The notes under the pieces: generated by a model
Seen by the model: only the letters and a program-made list of their open reading frames with translations
Told to the model about the DNA's origin: nothing
The model's database searches: none
Made by a program: the position numbers and the translations under genes
From: Viscum album
Taxonomy: Eukaryota > Streptophyta > Magnoliopsida > Santalales > Viscaceae
DNA: 64,000 bases
Assembly: GCA_963277665.1 (NCBI GenBank)
Contig: OY728123.1
Location: 633,824,915 to 633,888,914, forward strand
Reading direction: 5' to 3'
In this document: one piece after another, positions 24,331 to 36,100 of the stretch
How the letters are laid out: each line of letters opens with the position of its first letter
Numbering within the stretch: the stretch's first letter is position 1

Positions 24331-24866
24331 CTGATATGCATAAAGCTACTAATACAGATCTACCGGTACTTAGTCTACCAATAGACATAGTCACCGATAA
24401 GAAAATGTCACCAATACGTAGTGCTACCGGTATGTATAATTCCACCAGTAAGAACATTCCATTGATCGATCAAGTCCACCGATACAGACAACTACCGATA
24501 GAAGCTAAGGTACCGATAGAACAAGTCTGTCGGTATGCATAAGTGTACTTCTATAAAAAAAAGCTACTTATATGCACAAGCTACCGATACAGACAGTTAG
24601 GAATAAAAAAAAGATCCATCGATACAAAATGAGCCACCAATACAAATGAACCACTGATACAAGTGAGCTACCGATAGACCAAGAGCTACAGATATGAGTC
24701 ACCAGTACAAATAGCAACTGATACACAGAGTAACAGCTTCTGATACAAGGAGCTAACAGTACAAGGAAAAAGAGCTACCGATAGGATCTCACTGCTATAT
24801 AAAGTCCACCATTACATATCTACCGATAGAAAGCTAGTGATGAAAGACTTACCAGTCACGGATTCC
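24331..24866 (+). repeat. Degenerate TACCGGTA/TACCGATA array, about 30 units, in the 5' LTR
   Basis: Units of roughly 14-22 bp each carry a core such as CTACCGGTA, CTACCGATA, TCACCGATA, CACCAGTA or CACTGATA. The same array lies in the 3' LTR (47731-48260) and a related one after RNase H (31028-31190). Nearly all variants are single C-to-T or G-to-A steps from the palindrome TACCGGTA. Sireviruses are known to carry palindromic motifs in their LTRs; whether this is the equivalent is inference. Confidence 0.75.
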
Positions 24867-25025
24867 TAAACTCTACTTTTGTCAACATTAATAAATTATT
24901 AAGCAACCGTCTTATTTGATGATTTTAATGCAATTAATGTTATTTAATGATAGTTTTTATCATGTCAGGGAACCATAAGTTTTACCCATAAACATGTAAT
25001 CATTCCCATTGTTGGTGCTAAAAGC

Positions 25026-25034
25026 TATAAAAGG
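25026..25034 (+). promoter_or_regulatory. Probable TATA box of the copia LTR
   Basis: TATAAAAGG in the middle of the 5' LTR, downstream of the array, where a U3/R boundary would be expected. The matching site in the 3' LTR (near 48425) has decayed to AAATAAAATG. A second candidate, CTATATAAAG near 24797, is also degraded in the 3' LTR. Confidence 0.5.
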
Positions 25035-26048
25035 ATGGACATAGACAAGAACAAGAAGTTGTGTGAAGGGTGCACAAAAAGGTAAAAAGAATGCTGTAAA
25101 GTGGTGAATATAGAAAGACTACATCCATACTCGAAGAACACATGATATACACGAAGATATTCATACAAGAAGACAACAACAACCGAACTTCAGTCAGGGA
25201 GTGAAGAACTACAACGAGATACTCATACACTCATGATGATCAAACTGAACTTGAAAAAAACAACCCTCTGTTATTCAGACAAAAACCAGAGAAGGACTTA
25301 GAGCCAATTATGACAAATCAAAAGGAGTCCAGAGCGACACTTCAAATCACTAGATCTTTCTAAAACTCATATATACTTTCTTAGTGATTCTTTTATTTAC
25401 ATTTTAAGCAGTGTGTGCTCTGTATACTTCATATACACACACCATCTCCTGTGCTAAACTAGAGGATTCAATCCTCACTCATTCCTTTCCCATTATTTTA
25501 TTTCCCACAGTGGATAGTGGTATAGGTCATGTAAGACCTGGATAGCCAATGTGATATTTTTTTCCCACATAGAACTATGGTAGAGGTCTTTGTACCTGGA
25601 TAGTATTTGTACTGTAGTTTACCACGATCCAGGGTGTGGATCTAATTTATATAAATTTTTTGAGAGGACAAAGTCTCGGCTTGAGACTGAATCTCTTATG
25701 TTAAAACTACTGTGCTTACTTTTTTTGGTTTTAGCATATATTTTATATTTTACAGATACTTAATTTGAAATTCAATTTATTTTAATGTTACTCTGATTGT
25801 TAAATTAGCAAGTGTTTGTACTTATTGTAAACCAGTAAGTTAGTTTCAAAAGATAATTTAATCTTCTAATTAAATTAATTGAGACTTAATCAATCTTTGA
25901 GAAACAAACTGAACTTTTAAAATCTGTATAAATTCAATATAGTTTAACTTAGTTTTAAAATTTGGGGATTTTAAGAGAAATATTTTAATAGAATTTTTAA
26001 TTGGAACTCAATTCACCTCTCTCTTGAGTGTCCACTCTGACCAACATT

Positions 26049-26060
26049 TGGTATCAAAGG
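26049..26060 (+). promoter_or_regulatory. Primer-binding site, initiator-Met tRNA
   Basis: TGGTATCAAAGG begins two bases after the 5' LTR. It matches the standard plant primer site TGGTATCAGAGC at 10 of 12 positions. It would prime minus-strand DNA synthesis. Confidence 0.85.
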
Positions 26061-26189
26061 ATTGTTTATTATTAAAGGTTTTCTACAAACTCTATTTTTC
26101 AGCTGTGATTTTAGTTATATGTCAATGATCATAAATTTCTGTTAGATCTATATTTAATCTCTTTAAATAAATTTTCTAAAATCTAGTTA

Positions 26190-27300
26190 TGGATAATATA
26201 ATATAAGTTGATGCTACCAACATGACACCCTTCTTTAATGGTACAAATTATGCCTAGTGGAAGCTTAAAATGAAAATTCATTTGGAGAGTATGGGATTTG
26301 ATATCTGGATTGCTATAGAAACTCAATATAAGATTCCAGAGACTGTTATAAATACTTCGGATGAAGGTAATAAAAAAATAAAATAATAACTGTAAAGTAA
26401 TGAATTCCTCGTACTGTGCATTAGGTGATGAGGAATTTAACAGAATTTATTCTTGTCAAACTGCTTATGAAATTTGGGACACTTTGACAATTTCCCATGA
26501 GGGAACAACCAATGTGAAAGAAATGAGACTGAATACCTATACTATTAAGTATGATAATTTTAAAATGAAGCCTGATGAATCCATTTTTTACATGTATATT
26601 AGGTTCAATGATATTTTCAACACTATGAGATCACATGGAAAAGTTGTTCCTGCAAAAGAATAGATCATGAGAATACTAGGATGTTTACCAGAAAGATGGA
26701 GAGGAACATCTGTCTCCATAAGATAATCATGTGTTATAAGTTCACTACCTGTTAAGGAATTAATTGGTAAGAATATGATGTGTGAAGAATAACTTAAGGT
26801 AATGAAGGAATAAGATGATGAACCAAAAAAAGGAAGTAAGTAGCTTTCAAGACATCAACTTAAAGGAGCAAGGATAAGGAAAAGTTTCATATATCTACTT
26901 AATGCTCAACAAGTGAAAGTTCAGAGTCTAACATTGATGCTAAAATTTCTCAGATATCTAGGAGATTCAAGAAGTTCTATAGGAAGAATAAATTCTTCAG
27001 AAAATCAAACTACAAAGGAAAATTTGACAGAAAAGTTCATTGGAAGAAGGATTGGAAAAAGCCTGATAACAGTGATGAAATTGTCTGCTATGAGTGAAAA
27101 GGAAAAGGGCATTTAAAAAATACTTTCCGAAGTTGAAGTTCAAAAAGAAACATGACTACAAGGAAAACAAATATAAGAAAGCTATGAAAGCATGTTGGAG
27201 TGCTTCAGAAGACAGTTCAAGTGATTCTGATTCCACTCAAGATGAAAAATCTCAAAAATATAATATGTGTTTCATGAAAAAAAACATCTAAGGTGACATT
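26190..27300 (+). pseudogene. Copia gag pseudogene (UBN2-type, with damaged zinc knuckle)
   Basis: The start region at 26190 reads MDNI, and further on FFNGTNYA, a stop, then WKLKM, the N-terminal signature of copia gag with a TAG before the conserved W. The best open piece (26400-26663) contains EIWDTL, SHEGTTNVKEMRL, YDNFKMKPDESI and RF..IFNTMRSHGK, typical of the UBN2/gag-polypeptide family. A zinc knuckle follows near 27080-27130: in CYE-x-KGKGH the second Cys codon is TGA, and the last Cys is also missing. A lysine-rich stretch and an SSSDSDS segment come after it. Gag normally packages the element RNA. Several stops and frame changes make it non-functional. Confidence 0.8.
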
Positions 27301-27900
27301 TGATACTCCTGCTTTAAATTCCTATTATTCTGGTGTTGATTCTGATTCTGAATCTGAAAATATTCCTAGTTAGGAATTATGTGAATATTGTAATATGATA
27401 TAATAGACATGTAACGAATTGAAGGAAACGTATAAAGCTTTAATGAAATAGTATTCTTTAACTAGTTCTGTTAAATCTTCACTTGATATAGAAAATGAAA
27501 TGAATTCTCAATTACTTATGGAAAATACGAACTGAAATTTTCTAATGAGAAATTATGGAAGGACTTAGAAAAATTTACAAATAGAAAACATACACTTACT
27601 CAAATGTTAGGAAAACAAGTGGAACCAAAATATACCACTATTATTGGCTATCATCCTGGACAAATACAGTATACTAAAACTATATTTATATCTAAATCTC
27701 GATTGAATGCTGCTAGATCTAGTTCTGGAAATTCATATGCTTCAAGTCGTTTCTCACATAGTTATTGATCAAATAAATTTAATCTTTCAAAATCTATTGA
27801 TTCTGTAAGTTTTTTTAGACCCATAAAAAAAATCTTGGTACCTAAATCTTTGGTTTCTAACCTATCTGGACCCAAGAATATATGGGTACAAAACTAATTT
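27301..27900 (+). pseudogene. Gag-protease linker of the copia element
   Basis: Stop-ridden continuation of the polyprotein with serine-rich and lysine-rich stretches (for example near 27700-27790). No domain is recognisable. It joins the zinc-knuckle region to the protease. Confidence 0.5.
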
Positions 27901-28320
27901 TCCATCTAAACATGTTTTGTAGAAAACTTAATTGAAGTGTTCTCATAAGAATGTATGGTACTTGCAGAGTGGATGCTCAAGGAATATGATTAGATATTAC
28001 TCATGCTTAAAGAGTTTAATCAAATTTGATGGAGGCTATGTCACCTTTGGTGAAAACTCTAAATGAAAAATCATCAGAGTAGGGAAGATTGGTCCGAATA
28101 ATTCAGTTTTAATTTCCAAAGTTTTATTTGTTGATGGACTTCAATATAATTTTTTAAGTATCTATCAGTTGTGTGATGATGGTTTCAATGTTAAATTTGA
28201 AAATGATTCTTGTAAAGTATTTAACTCTAAAAATGTTCAGGTATTTTTTGCTTTGAGAAATGAAAATGTTTATGCCGTTGATTTGAATTCTTTAGCTAAA
28301 CAAAACATTACTTGATTAAA
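27901..28320 (+). pseudogene. Copia aspartic protease, active-site Asp lost
   Basis: Conceptual translation gives WYLQSGCSRNM at 27956-27988, then KFDGGYVTFGEN, KIIRVGKIG, VLFVDGLQYNFLSI and QLCDDGFNVKF. This is the copia protease and following linker; the family has WYLDSGCSRHM. The catalytic Asp is Gln (CAG at 27965-27967), so the D-S/T-G triad is broken. Stops at the SK-stop-KII segment and before the integrase add further damage. The protease would have cut the Gag-Pol polyprotein in the particle. Confidence 0.75.
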
Positions 28321-29230
28321 TGATTTTCATAAATAGTCTTGGATATGGAATAGAAGATTAGGACATTGCAACATCTATTAACTTAGAAAACTAACTAGGA
28401 ATAACTTAGTAAGAGACCTACCTAAACTTGAATACCCAACTGACAAAGTTTGTAATCCCTGTCAAAAGGGAAAGGAACATAAAGTTACTTTTACATCAAT
28501 GAAACAAGTTTCAACATCTCAACCTCTTTAGTTGGTTCACACGTACTTGTCTGGACCTCCTAGAGTTTCTAGTTCAAATGGGATGAACTATGTCTCTGTC
28601 TTGGAAGATTACTTTTCTAGATATACATGGGTATACTTCTTAGCTCACAAAAGTGAATCTTGTTCTTACTTCATTAAGTATGAAATGTTTATATAGAACC
28701 TTAGTGGGATTAATATTAAGACCCTGAGAAGTGACCATGGTTGTGAGTTTGAAAATCATGAGTTGGAATCTTATTGCTCACACAATGGTTATAATTACAA
28801 CTTTTCTACCCCTAGAACACCTCAACAGAATGGTGTAGTAGAAAGAAGAAACATAACCCTTCCACAGATTGCAAGAACTATGTTTATTGAGTATGACCTG
28901 CCTGTTTATTTTTGGGCTAAAGATGTAAACATAGTGTGTTATAATATTAATAGAGTCTTGATTAGACATGTTCATAAGAATACCCCTTATGAGTTGTGTA
29001 ACAATAGGAAACCTATGATTAATTACATCAACGTTTTTGGTTGTAAAATAATTATTCTCAACACTAAGTATAATCTTGACAAGTTTGCATCTAAATGTGA
29101 TGAAGGAATTTTTATTGGTTATTCATTTCCTAGAAAAGCCTATATATATTTCAATAAAAGAACCAAATGTTTGGAAGAATATGTTCATATAATGTTTGAT
29201 GAAACTGATCCACATGATCCTAAGTCTTCT
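28321..29230 (+). pseudogene. Copia integrase pseudogene, first catalytic Asp lost
   Basis: The zinc-binding end reads WNRRLGHCN (family WHRRLGH, so the first His is Asn) with the downstream CNPCQKGKEHK pair intact. In the core the usual H-x-D-L-F/S-GP is LVHTYLSGP, so the first catalytic Asp is Tyr (28544-28546). RSDHG retains the second Asp, and NGVVERRN retains the Glu. A TAG interrupts before LVHT and another falls near 28696. An open stretch runs from 28763 through PRTPQQNGVVERRN, VFGCKIIILN and DEGIFIGYS. The integrase would insert the cDNA, consistent with the 5-bp duplication seen. It is inactive. Confidence 0.85.
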
Positions 29231-30310
29231 CTTGAAAATATTGAAGAAGATCTATCTGTTTTTAACCTTAATGATAAAATCAATGAACCTGTTATAAAGA
29301 CAAACAGTTCTGGACATATTACAGAATCTGTTTGTGTAGAACCTGAACATAGAGAAGAGCCTAAAATTTCTAGTCCCACCATTACTAGATCAATTAGGAT
29401 TATAAAGAATCATATTTTATATTTTGTTGTTGGTAATCTTGATAGAGGGACAAATACTAGAGCTTATCTATGAAACCAAGCTGAACATCAAGCTTTTCAT
29501 TCACAGGTAAAACCTAAAAATATCAGTGATGCAATCAATTATGAATTTTGGGTAATGGCTATGCAAGAAGAACTAAATCAATTTGAACAAATCAAATTAT
29601 GGGAATTGGTTGACAGACCTAAGGATACTTTGACCATAGGCACTAATTGGGTTTTTAGAAACAAAGTTCATGAGTACAGAAATATAGTTAGAAACAAAGT
29701 TGGGTTAGTTTCACAAAAATATAGTGAAGAGGAAGGTATAGATAATGAGGAATACTTTTCCCCTTTAGCTAGATTAGAATCTATTTGAATTTTACTTGCC
29801 TATGCTGCTCATCTGAATTTTAATTTATATCAAATGGATGTCAAAAGGGATTTTCTAAATGGTATTATAATTGAAGATCTTTTTGTTGAAAGACCACCTG
29901 GATATACTAATCATTATTTTCCAAATGTAGTTTTTAATCGTTAAAAAGATTTATATGTTCTAAAACATGGTCCACGATACTGGTATGATAGACTTAGCGA
30001 TTTTATTATTTCAAAAGGTTTCACTAAAGGGATTGCTGATCCAACTCATGTTATTAAAAGAATTTCTAAATATGTTTTAATAGTACAAATCTATGTTGAT
30101 GATATTATTTTTGGATCTTCTAAACATTCTTTTTGTACTGACTTTTCAAAGAGCATGCAAAATTAATTTGAAATGAGTTTAGTGGGAGAACTCAAATATT
30201 TTCGTGGAATTCATGTTTTTCCAAATGAAAATGGTATTATTTTGAATAAAAGTAAATATAAAAGGGACATTTTAAAATGTTTTGGTTTGGATAGTATTAA
30301 ATAAAGTGAT
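29231..30310 (+). pseudogene. Copia reverse transcriptase pseudogene
   Basis: Contains AMQEELNQFEQIKLWELVDRP at 29555 onward (family: M-EEL-F--N-WELV-RP), GTNWVFRNK, QKYSEEEGID.EEYFSPLARLE, then after a TGA, LYQMDVKRDFLNG, VERPPGY and the catalytic YVDDIIFGSS (YVDD codons at 30092-30103, both Asp kept). MDVK-RDFLNG has Arg where the family has Ala-rich K(S/T)AFLNG. Stops occur at about 29786, 29942, 30163 and 30302. The enzyme copies element RNA to cDNA in the particle. The catalytic core is better kept than protease or integrase, but the frame is closed. Confidence 0.87.
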
Positions 30311-30316
30311 ACACCT

Positions 30317-31018
30317 ATGAATACTATTTGTAAATTGGATATTGATGAAACTGGGAAAGCAGCGGATCAAAAAAGTTACAGAGGTATGATTGGAAGCTTA
30401 CATTACCTTACTTCTTGTCGGCCAGATATTATGTTTAGTGTGTGTATGTGTGCAATATTTCAAGATAATACTAAAGAATCACATTTTCTTGCAGTTCAAA
30501 TAATTTTTAAGTATCATAAAAATACAGAAAATTTGGGATTTTTTTATCCGAATGGAAAATCTTTTGAATTAATGTGTTATTCAGATGCTGACTTTGCTAG
30601 TTGCATGTATGATAGAAATATAACAACTAGAACATGTCATTTATTGGAGAGATCCTTAGTATCATTGTGTTGTAAGAAACATAATTTTGTTGCTTTGTCC
30701 ACTGCTGAAGCAGAGTATATAGATACTCATAGTTGCTGTGCACAAATTCTGTGGATGAAACACACTCTTTTGGACTGCGGATATGATTTTAAGCATGTTT
30801 CAATAAACTGTGATAACACTAGTGCAATTAATATTTCAAAGAAGCATGTATCTCACTCAAGGACCAAAACAATTGATGTAAGACACTATTTATTGAGAGA
30901 TCACTACCAAAATGGTGATATCACTCTTGAATTTATATGTAATGAACATCAATTAGCTGACATTTTCACCAGACCATTAAGTTTGGATTGGTTAATTTAC
31001 ATGAGACATGAGTTATGA
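30317..31018 (+). pseudogene. Copia RNase H, nearly open
   Basis: An open frame of 233 codons starting within the RT-RNase H connection. It includes YRGMIGSLHYLT.CRPDIMFSVC, then the RNase H core: YSDADFASC (first Asp), ALSTAEAEYI (Glu), CDNTSAINISKK (Asp), and HSRTKTIDVRHYLLRDH. The last block is close to the Sirevirus form. The stop at 31016 matches the usual end of copia pol. TTRTCHLL replaces the usual STSG-C-FLG, a likely loss. It would degrade RNA in RNA-DNA hybrids during reverse transcription. Upstream stops prevent its expression as part of pol. Confidence 0.87.
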
Positions 31019-31027
31019 ATGATAGAT

Positions 31028-31190
31028 CTCCGATAAAACTCATCGATATACCTCACCAATATGAAACCTCACCGATATACCTCACCGTTATGAAACCTCA
31101 CCGATATACCTCACTGGTATGGATCTCACTGGTATACCTCACTGATTAGTGGATCTCACCATTAGGAATTCTCACCGGTATACCCTACTA
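31028..31190 (+). repeat. Post-pol array of CTCACCGATA units
   Basis: About ten units of 13-18 bp directly after the pol stop: CTCACCGATATAC, CTCACCAATATG, CTCACTGGTATAC, CTCACCGGTATAC and so on. The core is the same as in the LTR arrays. Confidence 0.85.
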
Positions 31191-31371
31191 TTAGTATGCA
31201 CTGTTTTAAACTTCTATCTGCCACCATAATATGTATCAATTATACTTTAATTATTATATTTTAATCATTTATTCTTTGATTAATAAATGATAAAAATAAG
31301 TCTTAATTACTTCACGATCCACCTCAAACCCTTTTCCCTCAAGCCTTACCTCCCATATTTTGTGAAAAACC
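31191..31371. other. AT-rich spacer before the post-pol reading frame
   Basis: Non-coding in all frames; no motif seen. Confidence 0.5.
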
Positions 31372-33112
31372 TATGTTCCTCGAAACAGAAATGGAAACAA
31401 CCAAAATTCCTACCATCAGAGACGACATTGATTAGCCGAATGTGAAGAAGTTGAAGTCTTCGCAAGAAGCAAGTACCAGTGTTAGTAGAACAAGGTTGGG
31501 GAGGCAACCAGTGAACCCGTAAATACATAATAGAGTTATTGTGATTGAAAAATAGCTATGCATAGAATGGACGTTGTCAAGTAAATCACATGTTCTAGAG
31601 GTTATGGAAAATCAGAAGTGGATAGAATTCTTTTTGAACAACAATGTCCCCTACTATCTGAAGCTGGTAAAACAGTTCTATGATTTTGTGAGTTTTGAGA
31701 AATCAAAAGATTAAAACCGAATGATTTCATTGGTGAATGGAAAAGAGATATCTTTTTATTATGTTGAGTGATCTGAATGGCTGAAGGTTCCACACGAAGG
31801 TGTTTCTTGATATTTATTTAAATCAGTACCAATTACAAGAGAAATATTTGATTATGAGACTACCTTAGAGGAGCTCACCAGTAGTGGAAAGAAATGACAG
31901 GAGGTAGCTGCTGAAAGGAATGGAGACAACTGATTATTGTTCATGTTTGTTCATCATGTTTTAATTCAAATTAGGGGGCTTTGCAAATTTGAGATATAAA
32001 TATATCTATCTTCTACATATCTTGAGACATTTTGTGAAAGTGAATCTATACAGGCTTCAAATGATTAAAATAGAGGATATGACTAGACCACAATCAAAGA
32101 CCAATGCCTTATTCTTTTCCAAGTTGATATTACTAATGATTATGGTAAAAGGAGTAGCTGAGTCTCAGGATGAGACAATAGTGGGAAGAAACAACTTCTG
32201 TATCACAATCACTGTATGTAAATACATGAAGATAAACTGGAACTACTGGAAATGAGAATGGGTTAATAATGATAAGAATCTATATGATAACTTCAATCAT
32301 GTGGATCATCCTTCAAGGACTAAGGATTTGAGTGATCCAGGTATAGGACCTAATTAAGAAGAGCCGCAGTATAGTGATGATTCAAAAGAGGAAGATTCCT
32401 CTATAAAAAATGGAGGAGATCCGGACTTTCCTCATAGCATAACTCCTGAGTTTGTATCACAAGAAAAGGAGAGTTCTCCTCTGAACCTACCTTGTACAGA
32501 AACAATTTTGGGTTTAAGAAATAAAGAGGAACCTATGGATGAGGAATACTATCATAGAGTATATCAGGAAGAGGCTGCTTGGGAAAATGAATAAGATTTT
32601 CATGCAAGTGGAGCATGTAGTTCTGTCATCTTGAGCCTTAGTCCACTGATTAGACATTCCCTAATGCCTGCTGAGGAATTTTATGGTGTTGATAGACCTT
32701 TAACTATTACTGAGGAACCTCATCTTGTGGAAAAAATAGAGATGGTTGTGCAGGATTCTGATGAGGAAGACCAAGCATCTGAGGTTACTATTGTTGTACA
32801 AGATAATTAACCAGTTGAGGGGGAGCATCCAACCAATTTTGGCAGTGTTTTAGTGGATGTTGAGTTTGAAGACCGGGCAGAGGACCCAGGGATTGTATTT
32901 TGTGGATTAGATAATCTAGATTCTGATAACGAGACATCCCATTGGAGACCAAAAATCAATTATGATATTCAGTCTGAGATATTACATGAAGATGTGGTCA
33001 GAACACATGATCTAGATAATCTCATGTCTGATATCAAAATCAGTTTTGTGGAAGAAATAAGGAAAATGGAAGATTCACTGGTGTCATCAATTCAATCTAT
33101 TATGACTGACTC
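31372..33112 (+). pseudogene. Extra reading frame after copia pol, 5' part (plant-transposon-protein-like)
   Basis: Begins MFLETEMETTK and then runs through many stops. Around 31600-31790 the translation reads WIEFFLNNNVPYYLKLVKQF, FVSFEK, LVNGKEISFYY and EWLKVPHEGV. That layout (aromatic-rich start, LV-x-FY, VNG-x-x-I-x-F, L-x-VP-x-x-G) is like the domain annotated as a putative plant transposon protein in Pfam; the match is from memory and is inference. Later parts are acidic (EEPMDEEYYHR, EDQASEVTIVVQDN), and an open end at 32853-33112 includes SFVEEIRKMEDSL, possibly coiled coil. Sireviruses often carry an extra, sometimes env-like, frame here; I see no signal peptide or membrane span. 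The nested gypsy element cuts it at 33112. Confidence 0.6.
33108..33112 (+). repeat. Target duplication GACTC, left copy
   Basis: Repeated exactly at 45841-45845, flanking the nested gypsy element. Confidence 0.93.
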
Positions 33113-36100
33113 TATAACGACCCATACTTTACATACATTGTTATTAATTCAAAATTGAAGCGTACTTATTACAACATATAACAAAACCATGGAAGGACCG
33201 TATAGGTACAGTGTCTATAGAAACTAGGAAACATAAACAGCTGGTTCATAAAGTGTCTACACTGTCTTCCATTTGTTTCATCATATCTATAGTACCTTTT
33301 GGAATATCTTACTTAATAAGCTTCTTCCTGACCTGGGGAAAGAAAACATACAAAAGGGTGAGCTCAAATGCTCAGTAAGGGTAAACAAAATAAATATCAA
33401 TCACATCATATTCATAAGAACATAACATTTTCGAAATCTTAACCTGCAAAAGAGAGCATCATTTAATAACATGGGATAAATCATAGTAGTGAAATGAAAT
33501 CCCAATAATCATAACATAAAACATGAAACTTTTTGGCATACACACATAATCATAGAGAATCATTTCTTATTAGTCAGTACTCATTTTCAAGACTACCTTA
33601 GTAGACAAAGTCCATTTCTGAACTGAGTTCACTCCTCGTTTCAGTCCTGTTTCACTGAACCGGTTTAACCTGCCGTTCCAGCCATGTCTATCTAATGAGA
33701 TATAAAATCTTTACCCAATGCATTGGAGGGAGATATAGGTCCCACCCATCTCATATTGATACCATTCTTATGTGTGCCACAAAATCATAAACAATACATC
33801 ATAGCATAACCCATGTAATAAAAATGGGATTCTTAAACATCGTGACATCATAAAACAATTCATATAAGATAATGGAATTCATAAAAATAATTCCATCACA
33901 ACATAATATAATTAATGTAATAATAGGGATAGAAACAGAACCCTTTATTATCTTAGATGGAAAATAATTTTGATAAAACACTTGAACTCCATTCTTGAGG
34001 AAAATATCCTTTCTACTTCAAAAACACTTTTCCTTTCTTAACATGTCATACAATTCTAAACTAAAAGAAGTTGATTAAAAATAAACTTGAAAACTTGTAA
34101 AGGAATATTCTTGGAAATAATGTTTTAAAAATCCATTCATGCCGTATAAGTTAAAAAAACATTCTTCTCGTACTTTTGTTGAAAAGTCAAAAAGTACCTC
34201 GTACGAAAAATGACATAAGATTCCTTTCATATCTTTTACTAAAAACTCACCGAAGGGTAAAATTGGATTTAAACAATTTTAGGTGGATGGAAAAAATATT
34301 ATATATTGAGGAAACAAGGATGTGGATGATAAAATACACCGTAGTAATTTCTGAAGTATAAACAATCTTGGATAAAAATTGAGATTGCGAGATTTTCCCT
34401 TACCTTAGGTTCGATTTGCTTCCTAAGTGTCCAAACCTCCTGTATAATGATTTAAATAATGTTGTTGACTTATTACAGAATCATACATATTGTTATGATA
34501 TCATATATGGTCATATTCTTATCTTCTTATTAGTAATATTTCATTACTACTTGTTATTCGGGTGTTTATTATTTTTTGTTCTTATGTGTGTTTGTCGAAT
34601 AAATTCTTATTCTTATCATTCAGTTATAGATACCTCATTTCCAGAATGGTATTACTGTAATATATGTCATATTCATTCATTCTTTTCATTTATATAATCA
34701 TTATGAAATGAAGATCATGTAGAACGAATCGCATCACATCGTGGAGACGGTATTCCGTACATACGCACGAGCGATGATAACGTTCCCATTATCATGGAAT
34801 TGTATTGGAGTGTATGTATACTATTTCAGAATAAATACCACTTTTAAATATTCATATATATTCATTACTTTCACCCTTATTCCCATCCAATTAAGGTGGT
34901 GGTGGAAAATAGATTACACCACGGTGTGGAGACGGTATTCCCTACGTATGCACGCGTGGTGATTTCATTTTCTGTAGGATGGATAAGAGGTGAAATAGGG
35001 TTGTTTCATATTTATAATAACATATAAGTATATGAGTGATAGGGATGTTATTACCTCGTAATCAAACAACTAAATAAGAGGGAGTAGAAGAAGAATGGAA
35101 CATGAAGAAAACTATAGAAGGTATTACCTCTTTCTCGAAGTGCCTCCTTCAAACTTTCTCTTAAGGAACTAGAGTTGGTTTTTTCATAAGACCAGTACCT
35201 CTAGTAGGTTTCTAACGATGTGGGGAAGTGAAATGGGCAGGGTTTGGTTGAGCATGAAGGCTCAAATTGGTGTGAGGAAGAGAGGGAGGAGGCGCCCTTT
35301 TATAAGGGAGGAGAGGGAGACCTTTGGAATTATAAGAAATATTAGTTTATATTAAATCCACACCCCACATAGAAACAACCAAAATGACTCATATCTGAAG
35401 ATTAGATGAGATAGGGTTGTAATCTCATCGAACTATAAAATTTAGACATGTTAGGAATTTATTTTAAACATTATCAACTTGATTTATCCTTATTTATCAA
35501 TTTAATTTTATTTGTGGTAATAATATTCTAAATTTTAAATTATTATAAATAATTACATATGTCTTGTGAATTTTCCATAATATGACACTTTATGACATTG
35601 TCGACCATATAAATTTTAATTTATAATTTTTAAATATTTTTGTGATTTTGAAACAATTTTATAAAATGTTATTTTTATAAAATAACAATAGTGTTAATTT
35701 TGACACTATTTATTAATTATAATTTAAATAAAATATATACAGAAGATATGTTCGAAATAATAGCTTTAATAGATTCATAAAATGTCATATGTATCTAGAA
35801 AATTAGTGTAGCACATTAAATAGTTCTTATATTATTTATTTTAATATTTTTAAAACAATTTATTTGATATTTTAATTAATAAAATAATTTCAACATCACT
35901 ATTGTGTCATAATTCATGATAATTATTTAATCCCTAAAAAATCTAAATAAGTTCTTATGATGTAGAAAATTGTATTATCTTTCTGGATACTATTAATGTT
36001 CGTTGTTTCATTATGTTTATCACCAAATTAAAATTATTATACTTATAAGATTTAAGAAAGTGACATGTAGTCACATTCTTTGGTTTTAATAATAATTAAA

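Larger units (their letters stand above)
24093..26046 (+). repeat. Copia 5' LTR (1954 bp)
   Basis: Starts TGTTGAACTCACC and ends GTGTCCACTCTGACCAACA. It matches 47494-49449 throughout. It contains a degenerate palindromic array in its 5' quarter, a TATA box near its middle, and an AT-rich downstream half. Confidence 0.95.

Noticed and set aside
24331..24866. CRISPR-like regular array
   Set aside because: Units are short, degenerate and of uneven length, lie inside an LTR, and occur in both LTRs of a plant retrotransposon.
31602..31793. Open frame of 63 codons on the - strand
   Set aside because: It is the complement of the better supported post-pol reading frame.
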